Shown here one piece after another: positions 34,365-43,688 of a stretch of DNA of 64,000 nt. The stretch comes from Hyphomicrobiales bacterium (lineage in GTDB: Bacteria > Pseudomonadota > Alphaproteobacteria > Rhizobiales > Rhizobiaceae): positions 1-64,000 of the forward strand of contig UCJH01000036.1 in NCBI GenBank assembly GCA_900472785.1. Direction: 5' to 3'. Below the pieces are notes generated by a model. It was not told the DNA's origin. It ran no database searches and saw nothing but the letters and a program-made list of their open reading frames with translations. Position 1 is the stretch's first letter. The number at the start of each line of letters is the position of its first letter. A program made the translations under genes and the position numbers.

Positions 34365-35108
34365 ATGTCACTGCAGATCGAAAACTCTGTCGCTCTCGTA
34401 ACCGGCGCCAATCGCGGCATCGGCAAGGCGTTCGTCACCGAGCTCCTGCGCCGGGGTGCGTCCAAGATCTACCTCGGGGCTCGCGATCCCGCATCCCTGG
34501 GAGATCTCGTGGCGCTTGATCCTGCTCGTCTGGTACCGCTCAAACTCGACGTCACCAATGCCGAGGACGTGGCGACCGCGGCCGGTGTTGCAGGCGATGT
34601 CACGCTGCTTATTAACAACGCCGGATTTGCCGGGGGGCAGGGCGTTGTTTCTGCACCAGACCTGGCGGTGGCCCGGCAGGAGATGGAGGTCAACTATTTC
34701 GGCGTGCTGTCGCTGTCCAGGGCTTTCGCCCCGGTTCTCGCCAAGGCGCCGGAAAGCGCGATCGTCAATATCCTGTCCTTCCTGTCGCTCGTCACGATGC
34801 CGGCCGCCGGCACCTACTCGGCCTCAAAGGCCGCCAGCCTTGCAGCCACACGCTCCATCCGTGCCGAACTGAAGGCGCAGGGGACGGACGTCGTCGGCAG
34901 TATGCCGGTGCAGGTGGAAACCGACATGGGCCGTGATCTGCCGGAGCCGCGCCTGCAGCCGACCGAGGTCGTCAACGATACGCTGGATGCCGTGGAAGCG
35001 GGCCGGGAAGAGGTTTTCCCGGGTGAACTGACGCGCAACACCGCGGCCGCTTTTGCTGATAATCCCAAGGGTGTGCAGGCCTATATGTCGGCGATGCTGC
35101 CCGCATAA
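34365..35108 (+). CDS. short-chain dehydrogenase/reductase
   Basis: 247 residues of the classical SDR family. The cofactor motif is VTGANRGIGKAF, the NAG motif is INNAGFAG, and the catalytic Ser and Tyr-x3-Lys lie in NILSFLSLV and TYSASKAAS. It should reduce or oxidise a carbonyl or alcohol with NAD(P). GAAGGAAG precedes ATG at 34365. Control by the upstream MarR protein through the shared palindrome suggests induction by a small toxic compound; that is inference. Confidence 0.88.
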   Translation: MSLQIENSVALVTGANRGIGKAFVTELLRRGASKIYLGARDPASLGDLVALDPARLVPLKLDVTNAEDVATAAGVAGDVTLLINNAGFAGGQGVVSAPDLAVARQEMEVNYFGVLSLSRAFAPVLAKAPESAIVNILSFLSLVTMPAAGTYSASKAASLAATRSIRAELKAQGTDVVGSMPVQVETDMGRDLPEPRLQPTEVVNDTLDAVEAGREEVFPGELTRNTAAAFADNPKGVQAYMSAMLPA

Positions 35109-35198
35109 GTAAAGGAATGCTGCGCGGGACGGGGGTGGCCTTGCTTTTTCCGGCTCCCCCGCTTGCGCAATCCGTTTTCGCAGGCTAACAATTCCGCC

Positions 35199-35243
35199 AT
35201 GACACAGGCACGCAACATTGCAATCTGGTGGTGGGCTCGCTAA
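35199..35243 (+). CDS. trpL: trp leader peptide (peTrpL type)
   Basis: A 14-residue reading frame MTQARNIAIWWWAR with three tandem tryptophan codons, 109 bases before trpEG and followed by a terminator hairpin. It closely matches the Sinorhizobium leader [14 protein letters not shown]. Stalling at the Trp codons when charged tRNA-Trp is scarce lets the anti-terminator form. In Sinorhizobium the released leader RNA and peptide also act in trans. Confidence 0.95.
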   Translation: MTQARNIAIWWWAR

Positions 35244-35278
35244 AGCGGCCTTGACCAGTCATGCGTGATTGAGACGAT

Positions 35279-35308
35279 AAGCCGCCCGAAGTTTCGAGGC
35301 GGCTTTTT
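35279..35308 (+). terminator. trp attenuator
   Basis: AAGCCGCC pairs with GGCGGCTT around an 11-base loop, followed by more T. It lies 36 bases after the trpL stop and 45 bases before trpEG, as needed for attenuation. Confidence 0.88.
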
Positions 35309-35352
35309 TGTATTCGGGCCGCGCGGAAACCGGGCCTGAACGGAGCGAGAGA

Positions 35353-37542
35353 ATGGCGACGACAATTCTGGAAGACGGCGCGGAATCCTACACCACCAAG
35401 GGTGGGATCGCAGTGACGCGGCGGCGGCGGGAGGCTCCCTATGCGGAAGCGATCTCCGGCTATGTGGACCGGTTGGACGAGCGCCGGGGGGCGGTGTTTT
35501 CGTCCAACTACGAATATCCGGGCCGTTACACGCGCTGGGATACCGCGATCATCGATCCGCCGCTGGCGATCTCCTCCTTCGGCCGGGCGCTCTGGATCGA
35601 AGCCTATAATGAACGTGGAGAGGTGCTGCTGGAGCTGATCTCGGCGCATCTGGCGACTGTCGCGGACATCACGATCGGCGCGGCGAGCGTCCGTCGCCTC
35701 GACCTGACGATCAACATGCCGGACCGGGTGTTCACCGAGGAGGAACGTTCGAAGATTCCGACCGTCTTCACGGTCCTGCGTGCCGTCACCAGCCTGTTCT
35801 ATTCGCAGGAAGATGCAAGCCTCGGCCTTTATGGCGCCTTTGGCTATGATCTCGCCTTCCAGTTCGACGCCATCGAGCTGAAGCTCAAGCGCCCCGACGA
35901 CCAGCGTGACATGGTGCTGTTCCTGCCCGACGAAATCCTCGTCGTCGATCACTATGCCGCCAAAGCCTGGATCGATCGCTACGACTTCGAGAAGAACGGC
36001 CTAACGACCGACGGCAAGGCGGGCGATATCGCCCCGGAACCGTTCCGCACGGTCGACAGCATCCCGCCGCATGGCGATCACCGCCCCGGCGAATATGCCG
36101 AGCTGGTCACCAAGGCGAAAGAGAGCTTCCGGCGCGGCGATCTGTTCGAGGTCGTTCCCGGCCAGAAGTTCTTCGAACGCTGCGACAGCAAGCCGTCCGA
36201 AATCTCCAACCGGCTGAAGGCGATCAATCCGTCGCCCTATTCCTTCTTCATCAACCTTGGAAACCAGGAATATCTGGTCGGCGCCTCGCCGGAAATGTTC
36301 GTGCGCGTCTCCGGCCGCCGCATCGAGACCTGCCCGATCTCCGGCACGATCAAGCGGGGCGATGATCCGATCGCCGATAGCGAGCAGATCCTCAAGCTCC
36401 TGAATTCCAAGAAGGACGAGTCCGAGCTGACCATGTGCTCGGACGTCGATCGCAACGACAAGTCCCGCGTCTGCGTGCCCGGTTCGGTCAAGGTTATCGG
36501 TCGCCGCCAGATCGAGATGTATTCGCGTCTCATCCATACGGTCGATCATATCGAAGGCCGGCTGCGCGACGACATGGATGCTTTCGACGGTTTCCTGTCC
36601 CATGCCTGGGCCGTGACTGTTACCGGTGCCCCGAAACTCTGGGCGATGCGCTTCATCGAAGGTCATGAAAAAAGCCCACGCGCCTGGTATGGCGGTGCGA
36701 TCGGCATGGTTGGCTTCAATGGCGACATGAACACCGGGCTGACGCTGCGCACCATCCGCATCAAGGACGGCATTGCCGAGGTGCGCGCCGGTGCCACATT
36801 GCTCAACGACAGCAATCCGGAAGAAGAAGAAGCCGAAACCGAACTGAAGGCATCCGCCATGATTTCCGCCATCCGCGATGCAAAATCTGCCAACAGCCGC
36901 AAGTCGGGACGGGACGTCGCGGCCGTCGGTGCCGGCGTCAGCATCCTGCTTGTCGATCACGAGGACAGCTTCGTCCACACGCTGGCCAATTATTTCCGCC
37001 AGACGGGTGCGACCGTCAGCACCGTGCGGTCGCCGGTCTCCGAAGATATCTTCGACAGCGTCAAGCCGGATCTCGTCGTGCTGTCGCCCGGACCGGGCAC
37101 GCCAAAGGATTTCGACTGCAAGGCGACGATCAAGAAGGCGCGCGCCCGCAGCCTGCCGATCTTCGGCGTCTGCCTTGGGCTTCAGGCGCTCGCCGAAGCC
37201 TATGGCGGGGAGCTGCGGCATCTGGCGGTCCCGATGCACGGAAAGCCGTCGCGCATCCGCGTGCTGGAGCCGGGCATCGTCTTTTCCGGTCTCGGCCGGG
37301 AAGTCACCGTCGGCCGCTATCACTCGATCTTTGCCGATCCGTCCACCCTGCCGCGCGATTTCATGATCACGGCGGAAAGCGAGGACGGCACCATCATGGG
37401 CATCGAGCACACGAAGGAGCCAATCGCGGCGGTACAGTTCCATCCGGAATCGATCATGACGCTCGGCGGCGACGCCGGTATGCGGATGATCGAGAACGTC
37501 GTGGCGCATCTGGCCAAACGGGCGAAGATCAAGGCTGCCTGA
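35353..37542 (+). CDS. trpE(G): anthranilate synthase, fused components I and II
   Basis: 729 residues, the same length as the fused enzyme of Sinorhizobium meliloti. Residues up to about 515 form the chorismate-binding component I ([20 protein letters not shown] and [18 protein letters not shown]). From about residue 530 the glutamine amidotransferase component II starts with [18 protein letters not shown]; its nucleophile Cys is in FGVCLGLQ (about 606) and His-Glu in VQFHPES. It converts chorismate and glutamine to anthranilate, the first step of tryptophan synthesis. Controlled by the trpL attenuator upstream. Confidence 0.97.
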   Translation: MATTILEDGAESYTTKGGIAVTRRRREAPYAEAISGYVDRLDERRGAVFSSNYEYPGRYTRWDTAIIDPPLAISSFGRALWIEAYNERGEVLLELISAHLATVADITIGAASVRRLDLTINMPDRVFTEEERSKIPTVFTVLRAVTSLFYSQEDASLGLYGAFGYDLAFQFDAIELKLKRPDDQRDMVLFLPDEILVVDHYAAKAWIDRYDFEKNGLTTDGKAGDIAPEPFRTVDSIPPHGDHRPGEYAELVTKAKESFRRGDLFEVVPGQKFFERCDSKPSEISNRLKAINPSPYSFFINLGNQEYLVGASPEMFVRVSGRRIETCPISGTIKRGDDPIADSEQILKLLNSKKDESELTMCSDVDRNDKSRVCVPGSVKVIGRRQIEMYSRLIHTVDHIEGRLRDDMDAFDGFLSHAWAVTVTGAPKLWAMRFIEGHEKSPRAWYGGAIGMVGFNGDMNTGLTLRTIRIKDGIAEVRAGATLLNDSNPEEEEAETELKASAMISAIRDAKSANSRKSGRDVAAVGAGVSILLVDHEDSFVHTLANYFRQTGATVSTVRSPVSEDIFDSVKPDLVVLSPGPGTPKDFDCKATIKKARARSLPIFGVCLGLQALAEAYGGELRHLAVPMHGKPSRIRVLEPGIVFSGLGREVTVGRYHSIFADPSTLPRDFMITAESEDGTIMGIEHTKEPIAAVQFHPESIMTLGGDAGMRMIENVVAHLAKRAKIKAA

Positions 37543-37563
37543 TCATCGGATGCCAGGATTGAA

Positions 37564-37598
37564 GACCGTCGCATCCGATCCGGTGCGGCGGTCGTTTT
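37564..37598 (+). terminator. intrinsic terminator of trpEG
   Basis: GACCG-T-CGCA pairs with TGCG-G-CGGTC, followed by five T, 21 bases after the trpEG stop. Confidence 0.75.
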
Positions 37599-37619
37599 TA
37601 TTGCAGATGGAGGCCAGCG

Positions 37620-38543
37620 TTGGCGACTGAGACTCACCAAAACAAGGCGCAGCGGCTGGCGTTCTGGGGCATTCCGCTCGCATTTCTCGTGCTCGGCCTG
37701 AAAATGCTGGCCTGGTGGGTTACTGGTTCGGTGGCGCTGCTGTCGGACGGGCTGGAATCGATCGTCAACGTCATTGCCGCCATCGTCGCCTTCGTCGTCA
37801 TCGGCTATGCCGCCAAGCCCGCCGATGCCGATCATCCCTTCGGACACTACAAGGCGGAATATTTCTCAGCGGTCATCGAGGGCGTTCTGATCGTGGTTGC
37901 GGCGCTGCTGATCGTTGCCGAGGCTATTCCTGCAGTTCTCGAGCCGCGCCTTCCGGATGCGCCGGCGCTGGGATTCGCCATCAATTTTCTGGCGGGCATT
38001 GTCAATGCCGTCTGGGCCTATGTGCTGATCCGGGCGGGTCGCGCCTATCGTTCGCCGGCGCTTTCCGCCGACGGCCATCATATCCTGTCCGACGTGGTGA
38101 CCTCCGTCGGCGTATTGGTGGGCCTGGTGCTTGCAATCCTCACCGGCTACGCGATGCTCGATCCGTTGCTTGCGGTCCTCGTCGCCGGCAACATCCTCTA
38201 TCAGGGCTGGAAGGTCATTGCCCGTTCGATCGACGGGCTGATGGACCGGGCAGTCGCCGCGGAAGAGGAGGATGCGATCAAGCGGGCGATCGCCGCAAAC
38301 GCGACCGGCTCGCTCGGCGTCCATGACCTGAAGACGCGCGAGGCCGGATCGGCCATCTTCGTCGATTTCCACATGGTGGTTCCCGCCGCCATGCCGGTCG
38401 GTGACGCCCATGATATCTGCGACCGCCTGGAGGATGCGATCCGCGAGGTCAATCCCGGCGCCAAGATCGCCATCCATGTCGAGCCGGACAGCGAAAAGGC
38501 CCATGGAATCCGGGTCAAGGTTATTGAAGGAATGAAAAGATGA
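37620..38543 (+). CDS. cation diffusion facilitator transporter
   Basis: 307 residues with about six membrane helices and a cytoplasmic C-terminal domain (from about 215) typical of CDF exporters of divalent metals. Metal-site segments are DGLESIVNV in helix 2, the [12 protein letters not shown] loop, and [10 protein letters not shown] with an HxxxD site in helix 5. The helix-2 site reads D-x3-S instead of D-x3-D, so the metal cannot be assigned. The start is TTG at 37620, backed by GGAGG about 8 bases upstream. It overlaps queF by four bases. Confidence 0.85.
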   Translation: MATETHQNKAQRLAFWGIPLAFLVLGLKMLAWWVTGSVALLSDGLESIVNVIAAIVAFVVIGYAAKPADADHPFGHYKAEYFSAVIEGVLIVVAALLIVAEAIPAVLEPRLPDAPALGFAINFLAGIVNAVWAYVLIRAGRAYRSPALSADGHHILSDVVTSVGVLVGLVLAILTGYAMLDPLLAVLVAGNILYQGWKVIARSIDGLMDRAVAAEEEDAIKRAIAANATGSLGVHDLKTREAGSAIFVDFHMVVPAAMPVGDAHDICDRLEDAIREVNPGAKIAIHVEPDSEKAHGIRVKVIEGMKR

Positions 38544-39004
38544 GCAAAACCGATGTGTCCGGCCTGTCGCAGCTCGGCAATGCCGTTGTCTCCCCGCATT
38601 CGCCGGAAGAGGCTGTTCTGGAGCGCGTGCCGAGCAACCATGCCGGCACCGATTTCGTCGTTCGCTTCACCGCGCCGGAGTTTACCTCGCTCTGCCCGAT
38701 GACCGGACAGCCCGACTTCGCCCATATCGTCATCGACTACGTGCCGGATGGCTGGCTGGTCGAATCGAAGTCGCTGAAGCTCTACCTGCATTCCTTCCGC
38801 AATCATGGCGCCTTCCACGAGGACTGCACCATCGACATCGCCAAGCGGCTGGTAGACCTTCTTGCGCCGAAATGGCTCAGGATCGGCGCCTACTGGTATC
38901 CGCGCGGCGGCATTCCGATCGATGTCTTCTGGCAGACGGGCAAGCCTCCGGAAGGCGTCTGGCTGCCGGAACAGGGTGTTCAGCCCTATCGCGGGCGGGG
39001 CTGA
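38540..39004 (+). CDS. queF: 7-cyano-7-deazaguanine (preQ0) reductase, NADPH-dependent
   Basis: 154 residues, the unimodular type I length. The catalytic cysteine is in [12 protein letters not shown] and the QueF motif is [15 protein letters not shown]. It reduces preQ0 to preQ1 for queuosine tRNA modification, inside the cytoplasm. It overlaps the CDF transporter start-to-stop by four bases; no preQ1 riboswitch was recognised upstream. A bidirectional terminator follows. Confidence 0.95.
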   Translation: MSKTDVSGLSQLGNAVVSPHSPEEAVLERVPSNHAGTDFVVRFTAPEFTSLCPMTGQPDFAHIVIDYVPDGWLVESKSLKLYLHSFRNHGAFHEDCTIDIAKRLVDLLAPKWLRIGAYWYPRGGIPIDVFWQTGKPPEGVWLPEQGVQPYRGRG

Positions 39005-39014
39005 AGCAAAAAAA

Positions 39015-39037
39015 ACGGCGGGATTTTGGCCCGCCGT
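39015..39037. terminator. bidirectional terminator between queF and hupE
   Basis: ACGGCGGG and CCCGCCGT form a perfect 8-bp stem; a run of A precedes and T-rich sequence follows, so it can serve both convergent genes. Confidence 0.8.
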
Positions 39038-39057
39038 ATTTGTTTCAGGTCAGCAGA

Positions 39058-39636
39058 TCAATTGAAGATCAGCGCGACGCCCGCCGCGGCCGCCAGGCCG
39101 CCGACGATCCGCTGCAGGATGGGGCCGGATGCCAGCCGGTTTGCGCCGACACCAACACCGATACCGGCGACATGCAGCAGGGCTGTGGCAACAATGAATC
39201 CGGCGCTGAAGGGCAGGGCGCCTGCCGCGCCGAGTTCGCCGCCATGGGCGTAACCGTGGAACAGCGCGAACACGCCGACGACCGCCGCACAGGCGACCGT
39301 CTGCATGCGGATAGCCATGGCGACAAGCAGGCCGAGCGCGACGACGGAGGCGAGGATGGCCGGCTCGACCAAGGGAAGCTGAACGCCCGCCATCGCCAGC
39401 GCGAAGCCAGCCGCCATGGTGGCGACGAAGCTGCCCGGAACCGCCCACAAGGCGCGGCCGCCAACCTGCGCCGCCCAGAGACCGACGGCGATCATGACCA
39501 GGATATGATCGAGGCCGGACAGCGGATGGCTGATGCCTGCCATCAGCGAACCGTGCTCGGCCGGATCAAGATGGGCAAAGGCCGGCGCGCTTGAGGCGAC
39601 AAAGGCAATGGCGGCGTAAATGATATGTTTTTTCAT
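39058..39636 (-). CDS. HupE/UreJ family membrane protein
   Basis: 192 residues. A signal-like N-terminus ending at APAFAHLDP is followed by about six membrane helices. The HupE signature HPLSGLDHILVMIAVGLWAA is present, as is the histidine-rich FHGYAHGGE. Family members are nickel (or cobalt) permeases linked to hydrogenase or urease. Neither system is encoded nearby, so the substrate assignment rests on family only. ATG at 39636 directly precedes the membrane protein start. Confidence 0.88.
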   Translation of the reverse strand: MKKHIIYAAIAFVASSAPAFAHLDPAEHGSLMAGISHPLSGLDHILVMIAVGLWAAQVGGRALWAVPGSFVATMAAGFALAMAGVQLPLVEPAILASVVALGLLVAMAIRMQTVACAAVVGVFALFHGYAHGGELGAAGALPFSAGFIVATALLHVAGIGVGVGANRLASGPILQRIVGGLAAAAGVALIFN

Positions 39637-39886
39637 GAGGTCCCCACTTCTTGGGCGGATGCGTGGGAGCCGCTTCCGCCGGATGCGAATTCGTTGTCCT
39701 CCGCATCTTATGGGCGATTGCCTTGCTGTCCATACGGCAATTGCCTTAACTGCCATCTTTACCATAGGGCAACAGTCCGCTCGTTTGCCCCTTTCGCGGC
39801 CATGGGCTTTTGTTGCATTGTTTTCGCAGTCGAGTCGCCTTATCTGATGGCGGCAGGACAACACACATTTATCGCGGAGAATGCGA

Positions 39887-40468
39887 ATGAACGAAGACGA
39901 GGACGACAAGAAAACGGAACTGCCTTTGGGCAAGGAAACAGAGGCGAACCTTTTCAAGTCGCGCTCGATCTTTATCTACGGCCCGATCAACCAGGAACTG
40001 GCGCAAAAGGTCTGCTCGCAGCTCGTGGCGCTCTCCTCGGCAAGCGACGATGATATCCGCATCTTCGTCAATTCCCCCGGCGGCCATGTGGAATCCGGCG
40101 ATTCCATCCATGACCTGATCAAGTTCATCAAGCCGAAGGTCTGGATGATCGGTACCGGCTGGGTCGCCTCTGCCGGCGCGCTGATCTATGTATCTGCTCC
40201 CAAGGAACGGCGCATCTGCCTGCCGAACACCCGCTTCCTGCTTCATCAACCCTCGGGCGGTACCCGCGGCATGGCGTCCGACATCGAGATCCAGGCCCGC
40301 GAGATCATCAAGATGAATGAGCGCCTGAACCGGATCTTCTCCGAAGCCACCGGTCAGCCGATCGAAAAGATCGCCAAGGACACGGACCGCGACTACTGGC
40401 TGTCCGCCGAAGAAGCCAAGGCCTACGGCTTGGTTTCCCGGGTCGTGACAAACGCTTTGGAAATCTGA
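39887..40468 (+). CDS. clpP: ATP-dependent Clp protease proteolytic subunit paralogue
   Basis: 193 residues. The triad is visible: Ser in [11 protein letters not shown], His in FLLHQPSGG and Asp in [18 protein letters not shown]. Rhizobiaceae carry several ClpP proteins; this one is not beside clpX and has an acidic start ([13 protein letters not shown]), so it is an accessory paralogue. ATG at 39887 was chosen because GGAGA lies 6 bases upstream, while the ATG at 39881 directly abuts that motif. Confidence 0.92.
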   Translation: MNEDEDDKKTELPLGKETEANLFKSRSIFIYGPINQELAQKVCSQLVALSSASDDDIRIFVNSPGGHVESGDSIHDLIKFIKPKVWMIGTGWVASAGALIYVSAPKERRICLPNTRFLLHQPSGGTRGMASDIEIQAREIIKMNERLNRIFSEATGQPIEKIAKDTDRDYWLSAEEAKAYGLVSRVVTNALEI

Positions 40469-40493
40469 GCTGGGTATTACGCTGGATTTTGCG

Positions 40494-40520
40494 GACCCGC
40501 CGGGCGACTGGCGGGTCTTT
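40494..40520 (+). terminator. intrinsic terminator of clpP
   Basis: GACCCGCC and GGCGGGTC form an 8-bp stem with an 8-base loop, followed by TTT, 25 bases after the stop. Confidence 0.7.
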
Positions 40521-40526
40521 CCATAT

Positions 40527-40919
40527 TTATATTGCCACGCTTGCTGAGAGCGGGTGATCGATGAGTGCTCTGTCAATGGTGACAAGACGCATGCCTTCGA
40601 TCTGGCATTGGGCAAGCAGCAGCCTGTCGAACGGATCGCGCGTGGGTGGTTCTGGTTCTATATGGCGAAGAGCATGGTGTTCATTAATTGCTAAAATACC
40701 GATCGCATAGCTGGCGGCAGTTTCCGGTAACTCCTCCAGTGCTGTCGTTAGGTCAAGCTTCCCGAGCCGCCATTTGATGGCGATTTCCCATAGACTTGCC
40801 GCACTGAGAAACAGCTCCGTACTATCGTCATCGAGCCGACGAAGCAGCGCCAAGGGTATCGCATCGCGTCGATCCTCGATCACGGCAAGGAAAATATGCG
40901 TATCAAGCAGCAATCGCAT
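40527..40919 (-). CDS. vapC: PIN-domain toxin VapC
   Basis: 130 residues. The PIN-domain acids can be followed: Asp in LLLDTHIFL, Glu in SLWEIAIK, and the late PTRDPFDRLLLAQC with two aspartates. PIN toxins of this type cleave structured RNAs such as tRNA or rRNA with bound magnesium. The ATG directly abuts the antitoxin stop codon, so the two are co-translated. It converges on clpP. Confidence 0.9.
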   Translation of the reverse strand: MRLLLDTHIFLAVIEDRRDAIPLALLRRLDDDSTELFLSAASLWEIAIKWRLGKLDLTTALEELPETAASYAIGILAINEHHALRHIEPEPPTRDPFDRLLLAQCQIEGMRLVTIDRALIDHPLSASVAI

Positions 40920-41195
40920 CTATGTTTCCGGCAAAGGAGGCAGGGGAGTGAAGAGGATATCTTCCGGAAGCGGGTCGTCAAAATCCGCCGGTATCTGCCC
41001 AAAAAAGCTGGTTATGCCGCGTTCGCGCTTATGAGCGCGGCCGCCCTCCCAATCGATGCCGCCCTTGTTTTTCGCAGGTATGAGTTGCATCACCGGCTTG
41101 CCGTTGCGGGTCACGGTGATGCTCTCTCCTGCCTCGACGCGACGGGCAAGTTCGGTCAGCTTGTTCTTGGCTTCACGGATCGGGATTTGGGTCAT
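40920..41195 (-). CDS. vapB: Phd/YefM-type antitoxin of VapC
   Basis: 91 residues. The start TQIPIREAKNKLTELARRVE and TVTRNGKPVMQLIPA are standard for the Phd/YefM antitoxin fold, whose N-terminal half binds DNA. The acidic-proline-rich tail (PADFDDPLPEDILF) should occupy the toxin active site. It is the first gene of the pair and probably represses it. Confidence 0.9.
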   Translation of the reverse strand: MTQIPIREAKNKLTELARRVEAGESITVTRNGKPVMQLIPAKNKGGIDWEGGRAHKRERGITSFFGQIPADFDDPLPEDILFTPLPPLPET

Positions 41196-41371
41196 GGACC
41201 CATTGTAGCTGCATGTGGCTGCAATCGCAAATATCGATCATTGCTGAAAATGATGCCGTATGCCTTTTCTTTCGGCGGCACTTGCCCTTTTTTCGATCCG
41301 CGGGTATACACCGCCTCATGTTGAAGACAGGCGCACAGATTATCGAACAGGTTTCCCGCGGGCGTAACGCC

Positions 41372-41443
41372 ATGCGCGAGCGTTCGCGCGCATTCACTTC
41401 GCTTCTTCTCCTCGGCCTTACGCGCGGTTGCCGGGTTCTTTAA
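41372..41443 (+). CDS. leuL: leu leader peptide
   Basis: A 23-codon reading frame starting MRERSRAF and containing TSLLLLGL: four Leu codons in a row and a fifth two codons later, with a sixth as the last codon. A terminator hairpin follows immediately and leuA starts 162 bases further on. This is the layout of a leucine attenuator. The region 41196-41371 before it holds only its presumed promoter and that of vapBC; nothing else was recognised. Confidence 0.82.
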   Translation: MRERSRAFTSLLLLGLTRGCRVL

Positions 41444-41492
41444 AGGAGCGCCCGGTGGCCCAAAGCCCGCCGGCCCCAGCTCCTTGCCTTTT
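41443..41492 (+). terminator. leu attenuator hairpin
   Basis: AAGGAGC pairs with GCTCCTT across an inner GC-rich hairpin (GGTGG with CCGCC), followed by CCTTTT. It begins at the leader stop codon. Confidence 0.7.
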
Positions 41493-41605
41493 CTGACAAA
41501 TCCTTGAAGACAAAAGAACCCATCAGGCGCCATTTGCCATCGCAATGCGATCGATGATCGGTTATTGCATGCGGGCAAAGCGCCTCACGACGAAGAGAAG
41601 CCGCA

Positions 41606-43315
41606 ATGATTTTGAAGTCCCACACCGTCAAGCAGGGCATGCCCGACGCCAGCGTCAAGTACCAGCCCTATCCCCAGATCAACATTCCGGACCGCACCTG
41701 GCCGGGCAACACCATCACCAAGGCGCCGATCTGGTGTTCGGTGGACCTGCGCGATGGCAACCAGTCGCTGGTCGATCCGATGGGTCACGACCGCAAGGCC
41801 CGCATGTTCCAGCTGCTGCTCGACATGGGTTTCAAGGAAATCGAAATCGGCTTTCCGTCCGCCTCGCAGACGGACTTCGACTTTGCCCGTTGGTGCGTCG
41901 AGGAAGGCAATGTCGCCGCTGATGTGTCGCTGCAGGTCCTCGTCCAGTGCCGCCCGGAGCTGATCACCCGCACATTCGAAGCGCTGCAGGGCGCCAACAA
42001 GCCGATCGTGCATTTCTACAATTCGACCAGCGAATTGCAGCGCCGGGTCGTGTTCGCCAAGGACGTGCACGGCATCAAGCAGATCGCCACCGATGCGGCG
42101 AAGATGATCGCCGACATGGCCGCCAAGGCGGGCGGCGGCTTCCGCTTCGAATATTCGCCGGAGAGCTTTACCGGCACCGAACTGGAAGTCTCCCTGGAGA
42201 TCTGCAATGCGGTGGCGGAAATCATCCGGCCGACCGAGGACAACAAGCTGATCCTCAACCTGCCGTCGACGGTCGAGATGGCGACGCCGAACATCTATGC
42301 CGACCAGATCGAATGGATGTGCCGCAACCTCGACAATCGTGAGAACCTGATCATCTCGCTGCATCCCCACAATGACCGTGGAACCGGCATCGCCGCCACC
42401 GAACTGGGCCTGATGGCCGGTGCCGATCGCGTCGAAGGCACGCTGTTCGGCAATGGCGAGCGCACCGGCAATGTCGATGTGGTGACGCTGGCCTTGAACA
42501 TGTTCACGCAAGGGATCGACCCGCAGCTGGATTGCTCCGACATCGAGCGGATCAAGGAAGTCTACGAATATTCCAACCAGATGATCATTCCCGAGCGTCA
42601 TCCGTATGTCGGCGAACTGGTCTATACCGCCTTCTCGGGCTCGCATCAGGATGCCATCAACAAGGGCATGAAGGCGATCAAGCAGGCCAACAAGCCGCTC
42701 TGGGAAGTCCCGTATCTGCCGATCGACCCGCGGGACGTGGGCCGCTCCTACGAGGCGATCATCCGCATCAACTCGCAGTCCGGCAAGGGCGGCATCGCCT
42801 ATATTCTACAGGAGGATTACGGCATCAACCTGCCGCGCAACCTGCAGGTGGAGTTCCGTGAGGACATCCAGCGCATCACCGACGAAGAGGGCAAGGAACT
42901 GCCCTCGAAGGCCATCCACGCGCGCTTCATAGAGCGTTATGTGGACCAGCCCAACGCCCGCATCCGCTATGTCGATCACCACACCTATCCTGTCGGCGAG
43001 CAAAAGGGTGCGCGCATCGTCGCCGCCGAGATCACCGACAATGGCGAGACCAGGCGGATCGAGGGCAAGGGGACCGGCCCGATCGACGGCTTCATCAACG
43101 CCCTCTCCATCTATCTCGGCGTCGATATGTCGGTTGCGGATTACTCGGAGCATTCGCTGCAGCACGGCTCGAACGCCGCGGCTATCGCCTATGTCGAGGT
43201 GGAGCATTCCGGTGGCAAGCTCTTCGGCGTCGGCATCAACACCAACATCGTTGCGGCTTCGCTGGAAGCCATCGTCTCGGCGGCGAACCGTCTGCTTGAT
43301 GAAACCAAAGCCTGA
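41606..43315 (+). CDS. leuA: 2-isopropylmalate synthase
   Basis: 569 residues of the longer LeuA type 2. It condenses acetyl-CoA with 2-oxoisovalerate, the first step of leucine synthesis. The catalytic barrel shows WCSVDLRDGNQSL (DRDG-type metal motif), SLHPHNDRGTG with the two metal histidines, and GNGERTGNVDVV. The C-terminal regulatory domain (from about residue 430, VDHHTYPVGEQ) binds leucine for feedback inhibition. Transcription should be attenuated through the leader at 41372. Confidence 0.97.
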   Translation: MILKSHTVKQGMPDASVKYQPYPQINIPDRTWPGNTITKAPIWCSVDLRDGNQSLVDPMGHDRKARMFQLLLDMGFKEIEIGFPSASQTDFDFARWCVEEGNVAADVSLQVLVQCRPELITRTFEALQGANKPIVHFYNSTSELQRRVVFAKDVHGIKQIATDAAKMIADMAAKAGGGFRFEYSPESFTGTELEVSLEICNAVAEIIRPTEDNKLILNLPSTVEMATPNIYADQIEWMCRNLDNRENLIISLHPHNDRGTGIAATELGLMAGADRVEGTLFGNGERTGNVDVVTLALNMFTQGIDPQLDCSDIERIKEVYEYSNQMIIPERHPYVGELVYTAFSGSHQDAINKGMKAIKQANKPLWEVPYLPIDPRDVGRSYEAIIRINSQSGKGGIAYILQEDYGINLPRNLQVEFREDIQRITDEEGKELPSKAIHARFIERYVDQPNARIRYVDHHTYPVGEQKGARIVAAEITDNGETRRIEGKGTGPIDGFINALSIYLGVDMSVADYSEHSLQHGSNAAAIAYVEVEHSGGKLFGVGINTNIVAASLEAIVSAANRLLDETKA

Positions 43316-43350
43316 ACGGCGGCAATTCGGCAAAGTGTAGTGGTAGAAAG

Positions 43351-43375
43351 CCGCGCCCCCAAAGGCGCGGTTTTT
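43351..43375 (+). terminator. intrinsic terminator of leuA
   Basis: CCGCGCC and GGCGCGG form a 7-bp stem with a 6-base loop, followed by five T. Confidence 0.88.
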
Positions 43376-43688
43376 ACGTCTCAGGGTAGCGCCCGCAGTA
43401 TAAAAACTGCCGGAAATTTCCAATATCTGCGATAATTTATGAACAGTTGCAGTTTAACGCTTCGCGACGGCGCTCGCCTTAAAGTTTTAGAATTATCTAA
43501 ATAACATATTTTTAACCGTGTTTGCTTATGATTTGGCATCTTCGGAACGGGAAACGCAGATGCGTGCCGTTCCGGCCGCTGCCATGATGGCATCCGCATT
43601 CGCCGGCCAGCGCGAATGGCTCCGGAATTTTCACACCTATCATACATGGATCGGCTGCAGGGATGGGCCGCCAAGACGGGGAACGACC
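43376..43688 (+). other. AT-rich gene-free stretch before the chemoreceptor gene
   Basis: Just over 300 bases without a gene. The part 43390-43520 is much richer in A and T than its surroundings (for example ATTATCTAAATAACATATTT), which fits a promoter region for the chemoreceptor. An in-frame extension of that gene upstream to 43518 exists but lacks a plausible start or protein similarity. No operator was recognised. Confidence 0.4.
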
